Positions 21,842 to 27,090 of a stretch of 27,090 nucleotides of DNA are shown here, piece after piece. Positions within the stretch are counted from its first letter, which is position 1, and each line of letters opens with the position of its first letter. Made by a program: the position numbers and the translations under genes. The notes below the pieces were generated by a model. The model searched no databases, was not told where the DNA came from, and worked only from the letters and a program-made list of their open reading frames with translations. The DNA is from Flavobacteriales bacterium UBA952 (GTDB lineage Bacteria; Bacteroidota; Bacteroidia; Flavobacteriales_D; Crocinitomicaceae). The stretch lies in NCBI GenBank assembly GCA_002293185.1, contig DBCS01000008.1, positions 305,963-333,052 of the forward strand, in the 5' to 3' direction.

Positions 21842-23452
21842 ATGGAATTACATGGAAAATTCGGTAGCAATGCCGATCTCTCCGCAAGTATTGGTTTGTC
21901 TGAAACAGGCGATCAATTCTGGAACCTCACTGCTGCAGAACTCATCGAGGACTGCATCATACTTGGCGAAGGCATGTTGACCGATACCGGTGCACTCGCC
22001 ATAGAAACAGGCGAATTTACTGGCCGTTCACCCAAAGATCGATTTATTGTTAGAGATGCCATTACTGAGAATGCCGTTTGGTGGGGAGATGTCAATATTG
22101 AATTTGAACCCGCGCAATTCGATGCCCTTTACGAGCGTATGAAAGCACACTTAGCGGACCAAGATCTATATGTTAGAGATGTCTATGCATGTGCAGATGA
22201 GGCCTACCGCATGAATATTCGCGTGGTTGCTGAGTTGCCATGGTCGAGTCTTTTTGCGCACAACATGTTTTTGCGTATAGAGGCCAAAGAAATCGAGAAC
22301 TTCCTACCTGAATGGCATATCGTTTGTGCGCCTAGTTTTTTAGCCGACCCCGTAATTGACGGAACGCGTCAACACAACTTTGCCATCCTCAATTTTACCA
22401 AAAAGATGATTCTCATAGGTGGCACGGGCTACACGGGGGAAATCAAAAAAGGTATTTTTTCTGCTCTAAATTTCATCTTGCCTCACCAAAAGAACGTGCT
22501 GTCTATGCATTGCTCTGCCAATATTGGTCAAGAGGGTGACACCGCTATTTTCTTTGGTTTGTCAGGTACTGGTAAAACCACGCTTTCTTCAGATCCAAAT
22601 CGCCGCCTCATTGGCGACGACGAGCATGGTTGGAGTGCCAACACCGTATTCAACTTTGAGGGTGGCTGTTATGCCAAAACCATAGACCTTACCAGAGAGA
22701 AGGAGCCACAAATCTACGACGCCATACGCTTTGGTGCTTTACTCGAGAATGTGGGCTTTCCGCAGGAATCCTCAACACCAGACTACGCCGATAGCAGTAT
22801 TACTGAAAACACACGCGTGTCGTATCCAATTCATCACATTGACAATATTGCGATACCTTCTATTGGTGCCGCGCCTAAAAATATTTTCTTTCTTACGGCC
22901 GATGCCTTTGGCGTATTGCCTCCAATCTCTAAACTGAACAAAGCGCAAGCGATGTATCACTTTATGTCTGGTTATACTGCCAAAGTAGCCGGTACTGAAG
23001 TAGGAATTACAGAGCCTACCACAACTTTCTCTGCAGGATTTGGTGCCGCCTTTTTGCCGTTACATCCTGCGAAGTATGCCAAATTACTTGGCGATAAATT
23101 AGAGGGCACGAACATTAATGTTTGGCTCATTAATACAGGGTGGTCTGGTGGTTCTTATGGCGTGGGTTCAAGAATGAAATTAGCATACACACGCGCCATG
23201 ATTACAGCGGCGCTAACAGGTAAGCTCAATAATGTTGCCTACGAGCAAATGCCTGTCTTTGAATTGGCCTTTCCTAGCGTTTGTGAAGGCGTTCCGACCG
23301 AACTGCTCAATCCACGCAATACTTGGGCCGATAAAGCCGCCTATGACGACACCGCTGCAAATTTAGCAGCAAAGTTTGTCGCAAATTTTGAAAAGTTTGC
23401 TGCCCAAACAGATCAGGCTATTTTGGCAGCAGCACCTAAAGTACTAGTGTAG
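21842..23452 (+). CDS. pckA: Phosphoenolpyruvate carboxykinase (ATP)
   Basis: Interconverts oxaloacetate and PEP with ATP/ADP: gluconeogenesis, or in some anaerobes CO2 fixation. The 536-residue product has family length and motifs: GRSPKDRFIV (61-70), the P-loop GLSGTGKTTLSSDPNR (239-254), the metal-binding IGDDEHGW (257-264), the FEGGCYAKT segment (272-280), and NTGWSGGSYGVGSRM near the C-terminal third. It is the ATP-dependent bacterial type, not the GTP form. It is monocistronic, with a strong terminator at 23491-23515. The start at 21842 gives the expected N-terminus. Confidence 0.97.
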   Translation: MELHGKFGSNADLSASIGLSETGDQFWNLTAAELIEDCIILGEGMLTDTGALAIETGEFTGRSPKDRFIVRDAITENAVWWGDVNIEFEPAQFDALYERMKAHLADQDLYVRDVYACADEAYRMNIRVVAELPWSSLFAHNMFLRIEAKEIENFLPEWHIVCAPSFLADPVIDGTRQHNFAILNFTKKMILIGGTGYTGEIKKGIFSALNFILPHQKNVLSMHCSANIGQEGDTAIFFGLSGTGKTTLSSDPNRRLIGDDEHGWSANTVFNFEGGCYAKTIDLTREKEPQIYDAIRFGALLENVGFPQESSTPDYADSSITENTRVSYPIHHIDNIAIPSIGAAPKNIFFLTADAFGVLPPISKLNKAQAMYHFMSGYTAKVAGTEVGITEPTTTFSAGFGAAFLPLHPAKYAKLLGDKLEGTNINVWLINTGWSGGSYGVGSRMKLAYTRAMITAALTGKLNNVAYEQMPVFELAFPSVCEGVPTELLNPRNTWADKAAYDDTAANLAAKFVANFEKFAAQTDQAILAAAPKVLV

Positions 23453-23490
23453 TTCCTCCTTTCCATCAGTCAACAATTTTGGAAAGAATT

Positions 23491-23515
23491 AGGGCCGCAA
23501 AAGCGGCCCTTTTTT
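23491..23515 (+). terminator. Rho-independent terminator after pckA
   Basis: Perfect 8-bp GC-rich stem AGGGCCGC / GCGGCCCT with an AAAA loop, followed by TTTTT, 38 nt after the pckA stop. Confidence 0.95.
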
Positions 23516-23578
23516 ATGCATGCAATATGTATGAAAATCAAAGTTGTGTGGAAAAATGTTCGTTTGATCTTCGTGCAT

Positions 23579-23610
23579 AAAAAAAGCCCTGACTAAACGG
23601 ACAGGGCTTT
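23579..23610 (-). terminator. Rho-independent terminator after rpmH
   Basis: On the reverse strand AAAGCCCTG / CAGGGCTTT (9-bp perfect stem, 10-nt loop) runs into a stretch of seven T (complement of 23579-23585). It lies 24 nt after the rpmH stop. The 63 bp between it and the pckA terminator hold nothing I recognise. Confidence 0.9.
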
Positions 23611-23633
23611 GAAAATATGGATTTATCGACGGC

Positions 23634-23792
23634 TTAACGCTTGTGCATTCCTTCGTCAGATACGGTTAATTTTTTACGGCCTTTTTTACGACGCGCAGCC
23701 AATACACGACGACCGTTTTTTGTGGCCATACGGCTACGGAAGCCATGTTTGTTTCTTCTTTTTCTTACCGATGGTTGAAACGTTCTTTTCAT
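23634..23792 (-). CDS. rpmH: 50S ribosomal protein L34
   Basis: Very basic 52-residue large-subunit protein. The reverse strand from ATG at 23790-23792 reads MKRTFQPSVRKRRNKHGFRS, then RMATKNGRRVLAARRKKGRK and ends SDEGMHKR; this is the canonical L34 pattern with a short C-terminal extension. It has its own promoter (23826-23855) and terminator, so it is monocistronic; the rnpA neighbour typical of many bacteria is absent, as the next gene is a divergent ABC exporter. Confidence 0.97.
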   Translation of the reverse strand: MKRTFQPSVRKRRNKHGFRSRMATKNGRRVLAARRKKGRKKLTVSDEGMHKR

Positions 23793-23825
23793 GTCGTGTC
23801 GTTATTTGTAATGTTTTTGGGAATG

Positions 23826-23855
23826 CAAAGATAGTATATTTTTTAGAATTTCAAA
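23826..23855 (-). promoter_or_regulatory. Promoter of rpmH
   Basis: On the reverse strand TTTG (complement of 23852-23855), 18 nt, then TATCTTTG (complement of 23826-23833). The 15-nt core CTATCTTTGCATTCC (complement of 23820-23834) is identical to that of rpmE2. Confidence 0.75.
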
Positions 23856-23905
23856 TTCTTTCGACAAAAATCGTTAAAAAAAGCAGTTGCCCAAAGAAAG
23901 CACGT

Positions 23906-23913
23906 TAAATTTG
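23906..23913 (+). promoter_or_regulatory. Possible -7 element of the ABC exporter gene
   Basis: TAAATTTG at 23906-23913 matches TAnnTTTG, 21 nt before the ATG at 23935. TTG at 23887-23889 is 16 nt upstream, shorter than usual. It is divergent from the rpmH promoter, whose -33 lies about 50 bp away. Confidence 0.45.
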
Positions 23914-23934
23914 TAGTGCAAAGCGCCAATAGCC

Positions 23935-25743
23935 ATGATGAGACCCAAAAAAACGAAAGAACCCAAAGTTAAATTAACCAAAGACAGCTGGCGCAAAGCT
24001 GCTCGTTTTCTACGCTATCTCAAACCATATGCAGGCACTTATTTTATTGGCTGGATTTTCTTGGTATTGAGCACCTCTGCAGGTTTGGTTTTTCCTTATC
24101 TGATGGGTAAGCTACTCGGCAGTACAAATACCACAGCCAATCCAGAGCAGGCTATCCGCTTAATTGACCTCTCGAATGTCAACCAAATTGCACTTGCTCT
24201 TTTTGTTTTGTTCTTTTTTCAAAGTGTATTTTCATTTGTTAGAGTCGTATTATTCAATAACGTCACCGAAAATGCCCTGCGCGACATGCGAAACGATGCC
24301 TTTCAAAAACTGGTCTACATGCCAATGGACTTTTTCAACCGTCAAAAGGTAGGGGAGCTTACATCAAGAGTGGCATCGGACATCACGCAAATTCAAGAAG
24401 TCCTGCGCACCACCATTGCTGAATTCTTCAGACAAATCATCATTGTTTTTGGAGGTATTGCCTTTTTGTTCTTTATATCCTGGAAGCTTTCGCTGATTAT
24501 GTTGGCAACTGTACCTGTAATGGCTATTGTAGCGGTTTTTTTTGGACGTTACATCCGCAAACTCAGTAAAGAAGCCCAAGACTATATCGCCACCTCCAAT
24601 TCGGTCTTAGAAGAAGCATTAACGGGTATTGCCAACGTGAAGGCTTTTACCAACGAATGGTTTTTATTGGGTAAATACAAAAAAAGCACCCAACAAACCC
24701 GCGACCTCAACGTGAGGAGCGGAATTTGGCGGGGTTTATTTGTATCGTTTATCATCTTTTGCCTATTTGGCGCTATCGTATTTATTGTTTGGAAAGGCCT
24801 ACTCATGACCCAAGGCCCTAATCCTGAGTTGGCCTCAGAGGGCTTCTATCAGTTTGTCTTGTTTACCATCATGATGGGTGCCTCTATTGGTTCACTCCCG
24901 GACTTGTATGCCAGCGTACAAAAAGCGGTGGGTGCTACTGAAAATTTACTCGATTTACTCCAAGAAGAGGGTGAAAATTTAATTTCCCAAGCGGAAGAAT
25001 CATTAGCAATTGATGGCTCACTGCGTTTTGAGCAACTTGTTTTTCATTATCCACAAAGACCCGATATCAATGTATTGAAGGGTATTGATTTCAATTTAGC
25101 GCCAAATCAAACGCTTGCCTTAGTTGGACAGAGTGGGTCGGGTAAATCGACCATTGCCAACCTGATTTTACAATTCTACAAGCCAACCTCTGGCAGCATC
25201 TACTTCGGAAACCAAAATGCAAATGAGCTCGATCTTCATCAGTTGCGCAAGCACATGGCTGTTGTTCCACAAGAGGTTTTGTTGTTTTCAGGGAGTATTC
25301 TAGAAAACATTCGTTTTGGGCGTCCAGATGCCTCTGACGCTGAGGTTACTGAAGCCGCTCAAAAAGCAAATGCTTGGGAATTCATTTCGACCTTCCCTGA
25401 ACAAATGCATACTGAGGTTGGCGACCGCGGTATTCAGTTGTCTGGAGGTCAGAAACAACGTATTGCTATTGCGCGGGCGATTCTCAAAAACCCAAGTATT
25501 CTCATCTTAGATGAGGCCACCTCGGCCCTCGATTCTACCTCTGAAAAATTGGTTCAAGATGCTTTGGAAGAATTGATGAAAGGCCGTACCTCTATCGTGA
25601 TTGCCCACCGTTTATCTACAATACGTAGGGCAGACCAAATCTTGGTCTTGCAAGATGGTCAAATCACCGAACAAGGCCAGCACGACGAACTCATGGCGCT
25701 CAAAGGCCAGTATGCTAATTACGTAGCGCAGCAGTTGATTTAG
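23935..25743 (+). CDS. ABC exporter half-transporter (MsbA-like, TMD-NBD fusion)
   Basis: A 602-residue type IV ABC half-transporter expected to work as a homodimer in the inner membrane; MsbA-like exporters flip lipids or expel drugs or peptides. The membrane domain (about 30-345) has about six hydrophobic segments. The ATPase domain (about 362-602) shows Walker A GQSGSGKST (398-406), Q-loop VVPQEVLLF, signature LSGGQKQR (502-509), Walker B ILILDEATSALD (522-533) and the switch histidine H558 in IAHRLST. All catalytic residues are present. ATG 23935 is followed at once by a second ATG (23938); the true start is uncertain by one residue. The substrate cannot be told from the sequence. Confidence 0.93.
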   Translation: MMRPKKTKEPKVKLTKDSWRKAARFLRYLKPYAGTYFIGWIFLVLSTSAGLVFPYLMGKLLGSTNTTANPEQAIRLIDLSNVNQIALALFVLFFFQSVFSFVRVVLFNNVTENALRDMRNDAFQKLVYMPMDFFNRQKVGELTSRVASDITQIQEVLRTTIAEFFRQIIIVFGGIAFLFFISWKLSLIMLATVPVMAIVAVFFGRYIRKLSKEAQDYIATSNSVLEEALTGIANVKAFTNEWFLLGKYKKSTQQTRDLNVRSGIWRGLFVSFIIFCLFGAIVFIVWKGLLMTQGPNPELASEGFYQFVLFTIMMGASIGSLPDLYASVQKAVGATENLLDLLQEEGENLISQAEESLAIDGSLRFEQLVFHYPQRPDINVLKGIDFNLAPNQTLALVGQSGSGKSTIANLILQFYKPTSGSIYFGNQNANELDLHQLRKHMAVVPQEVLLFSGSILENIRFGRPDASDAEVTEAAQKANAWEFISTFPEQMHTEVGDRGIQLSGGQKQRIAIARAILKNPSILILDEATSALDSTSEKLVQDALEELMKGRTSIVIAHRLSTIRRADQILVLQDGQITEQGQHDELMALKGQYANYVAQQLI

Positions 25744-25776
25744 TAACTTAAGGGAACAGCGGATGATCCCGCTTAT

Positions 25777-26757
25777 TTATTCGAAGAGCGTTTCGACGAA
25801 GGCTTTGCGGTCAAAAAGCTGGAGGTCTTGCATTTTTTCGCCTACGCCAATGTACTTGACAGGAATTTTCATTTGGTCAGAGATACCAATAACCACACCT
25901 CCTTTTGCCGTACCGTCCAATTTAGTCACCGCTAACGCATTGATATCGGTGGCTTGTGCAAATTGCTTGGCTTGTTCGTAGGCGTTTTGCCCTGTAGAAC
26001 CATCTAGAACCAACAAAATTTCGTGGGGTGCATTGGGAACCACTTTGTCCATGACGCGCTTGATCTTAGAAAGCTCTTGCATGAGGTTGACTTTATTGTG
26101 CAGGCGACCAGCGGTATCGATGATCACAACATCAGCTCCTTGTGCTTTGGCGGATTGTAACGCGTCAAAAGCTACGCTTGCAGGGTCGGCACCCATGCCT
26201 TGTTGTACAATTGGCACACCAACGCGCTCTGCCCAAATGATGAGTTGGTCTACGGCTGCGGCTCTAAAGGTATCTGAAGCGCCCAAAACGACTTTCAAGC
26301 CCGCTTGTTTCATCTGATAAGCTAGCTTTCCAATGGTAGTGGTTTTACCCACGCCATTTACGCCTACAACCATCAAAACATATGGGTTGCCATCAGTTGG
26401 TTTGTCTACTTTGAGTTGGCCTTCAAAGTTGGCAGCGTTTTCTTCGAGAAGTGCAATAATTTCCTCTCTGAGAATTTGGTTGAGTTCTTCGGAGTTAATG
26501 ACGCGGTCTTTGGACACGCGTGTTTCGATGCGCTCAATGATTTTGAGGGTGGTCTCGACGCCGACGTCGGCGGTAATGAGGAGTTCTTCTAGGTTATCGA
26601 GAACGTCTTGGTCTACACGGCTTTTGCCGACGAGCAAGCGCGTAATTTTGGAGAAGAACGTCTGTTTGGTTTTCTCTAAGCCTTGATCGAGGGTTTCTTT
26701 TTGAACTGGATCAAGGTTTTCTTTTTTAGACTTTGAAAAAAAATCAAATAGGCCCAT
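25777..26757 (-). CDS. ftsY: Signal recognition particle receptor FtsY
   Basis: SRP GTPase that receives ribosome-nascent-chain complexes at the membrane for SecYEG insertion. The 326-residue protein has a very short A region (MGLFDFFSKSKKENLDP), an N domain (about 30-115) and a G domain with GVNGVGKTT (132-140), DTFRAAA (162-168), DTAGR (214-218), TKLDGTAKGG and a final YIGVGEKMQDLQLFD. The amphipathic GLFDFF start is the likely membrane-targeting helix. It follows DUF4295 in the conserved Bacteroidota order rpmG-DUF4295-ftsY, but a terminator-like hairpin lies only 11 nt before its ATG. Confidence 0.97.
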   Translation of the reverse strand: MGLFDFFSKSKKENLDPVQKETLDQGLEKTKQTFFSKITRLLVGKSRVDQDVLDNLEELLITADVGVETTLKIIERIETRVSKDRVINSEELNQILREEIIALLEENAANFEGQLKVDKPTDGNPYVLMVVGVNGVGKTTTIGKLAYQMKQAGLKVVLGASDTFRAAAVDQLIIWAERVGVPIVQQGMGADPASVAFDALQSAKAQGADVVIIDTAGRLHNKVNLMQELSKIKRVMDKVVPNAPHEILLVLDGSTGQNAYEQAKQFAQATDINALAVTKLDGTAKGGVVIGISDQMKIPVKYIGVGEKMQDLQLFDRKAFVETLFE

Positions 26758-26767
26758 TTGCTAAGAT

Positions 26768-26796
26768 AAAAAAAAAGCTCCCAACTTGGAAGCTTT
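26768..26796 (-). terminator. Terminator-like hairpin between DUF4295 and ftsY
   Basis: On the reverse strand AAAGCTTCC / GGGAGCTTT forms a 9-bp stem (one G-U pair) with a 5-nt loop, running into a stretch of T (complement of 26768-26776). It lies 20 nt after the DUF4295 stop and 11 nt before the ftsY ATG, so it would end or attenuate transcription into ftsY. Confidence 0.75.
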
Positions 26797-26816
26797 ATAA
26801 GGGAATGCACAACGGT

Positions 26817-26972
26817 TTAGCCTTTAGTAAACCATTCTTTAACTTTATCGTTGTGTACAATTTCTTCTTTGAAAGTGTAAGAGCCAGACTTTTCAGACTT
26901 GACCATTTTGACCACTTTTGTATGTTCTTTACCTCCACCTTTCTGGAGCGTTGCAACTACTTTCTTTGCCAT
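26817..26972 (-). CDS. DUF4295 small basic protein (Bacteroidota ribosome-associated)
   Basis: A 51-residue basic protein translated from ATG at 26970-26972: MAKKVVATLQKGGGKEHTKV, then VKMVKSEKSGSYTFKEEIV and a final VKEWFTKG. This matches the DUF4295 family, restricted as far as I know to Bacteroidota and always near rpmG and ftsY. I recall it being reported as an extra large-subunit protein (bL38) in a Flavobacterium ribosome structure; I could not verify that here. It starts 7 nt after the rpmG stop, so the two are cotranscribed, and is followed by the hairpin at 26768-26796. Confidence 0.9.
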   Translation of the reverse strand: MAKKVVATLQKGGGKEHTKVVKMVKSEKSGSYTFKEEIVHNDKVKEWFTKG

Positions 26973-26979
26973 GACTTAC

Positions 26980-27090
26980 TTATTTAATTTCTTTATGGAC
27001 AGTCATACGCTTGAGGATAGGATTGAATTTCTTAATCTCCATACGGTCAGGCGTATTTTTACGGTTCTTGGTGGTGATGTAGCGTGATGT
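26980..27090 (-). CDS. rpmG: 50S ribosomal protein L33 (N-terminus cut by window edge)
   Basis: The last 36 residues of L33 are visible: TSRYITTKNRKNTPDRMEIK, then KFNPILKRMTVHKEIK and TAA at 26980-26982. This is the typical L33 C-terminal half without the zinc cysteine pair in the visible part. rpmB would be expected immediately upstream, outside the window. It forms an operon with DUF4295. Confidence 0.95.
   Translation of the reverse strand, partial: TSRYITTKNRKNTPDRMEIKKFNPILKRMTVHKEIK

Noticed and set aside
25758..25773. Small hairpin AGCGG-N6-CCGCT between the ABC exporter and ftsY, followed by TATTTATT
   Set aside because: A 5-bp stem without a continuous T-run is too weak to call a terminator, though the convergent position is suggestive.
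1..27090. Search for CRISPR arrays, tRNA/rRNA genes, transposases and phage genes
   Set aside because: No regular spacer repeats, cloverleaf-like segments, transposase motifs or terminal inverted repeats were recognised; the window reads as core chromosome.

Overview
This window looks like a chromosomal segment of a Bacteroidota bacterium, probably a member of the Flavobacteriia. The evidence is a type IX secretion cargo signature, a PorV/PorQ-family outer-membrane protein, a TonB-dependent receptor with an N-terminal carboxypeptidase-regulatory-like domain, the DUF4295 ribosome-associated small protein between rpmG and ftsY, promoters of the TTTG / TAnnTTTG type, and start codons preceded by A-rich sequence rather than Shine-Dalgarno motifs. 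I cannot fix the genus. The window is gene-dense: 28 genes, two of them cut by the edges, and no gene-free stretch above about 210 bp. I saw no tRNA, rRNA, CRISPR array or insertion sequence.

Layout. 1-1781: the minus-strand operon rplM-rpsI-rpsB (rpsB runs off the left edge), with a consensus promoter and a 14-bp palindrome at its predicted start. 1805-6113, minus: pssA, purS, an aldehyde dehydrogenase of the ketoglutarate-semialdehyde type, a membrane-anchored coiled-coil protein of unknown role and a crotonase-fold enzyme. 6179-8482: a PorV/PorQ-like porin (+) convergent, with no spacer, to a GAF-PP2C (SpoIIE/RsbU-like) phosphatase (-). 8606-8967: rpmE2 (type B L31) with its own promoter and terminator. 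8973-10750: a Sua5-type threonylcarbamoyl-AMP synthase (-) and a NarL/LuxR response regulator (+). 10772-13414: a TonB-dependent receptor (-).

13496-19143, plus: a tightly packed five-gene unit of a retropepsin-like protease, a RimK amino-acid ligase, an AstE/aspartoacylase-like hydrolase, a secreted M14 carboxypeptidase and a small T9SS cargo protein. The first three are a writer/eraser type protein- or peptide-modification cassette, and this is the region I consider most worth following up. 19147-19679: a YefM-YoeB toxin-antitoxin pair with three GTAC boxes spaced exactly 12 bp apart before the antitoxin. 19763-21668: a serine hydrolase (class C beta-lactamase fold) that looks like a GH3/beta-lactamase fusion lacking the GH3 barrel.

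21806-23515: ATP-dependent PEP carboxykinase with a strong terminator. 23579-23855: rpmH (-) with terminator and promoter. 23906-25743: an MsbA-like ABC exporter (+). 25777-27090: ftsY, DUF4295 and the end of rpmG (-), with a terminator-like hairpin just before ftsY.

A recurring regulatory theme is that several -7 elements (TAnnTTTG) lie only 4-6 nt before the ATG, predicting mRNAs with 1-3 nt leaders, while rpmE2 and rpmH share a 15-nt extended promoter core. All function calls rest on reading motifs by eye; no database search was possible.
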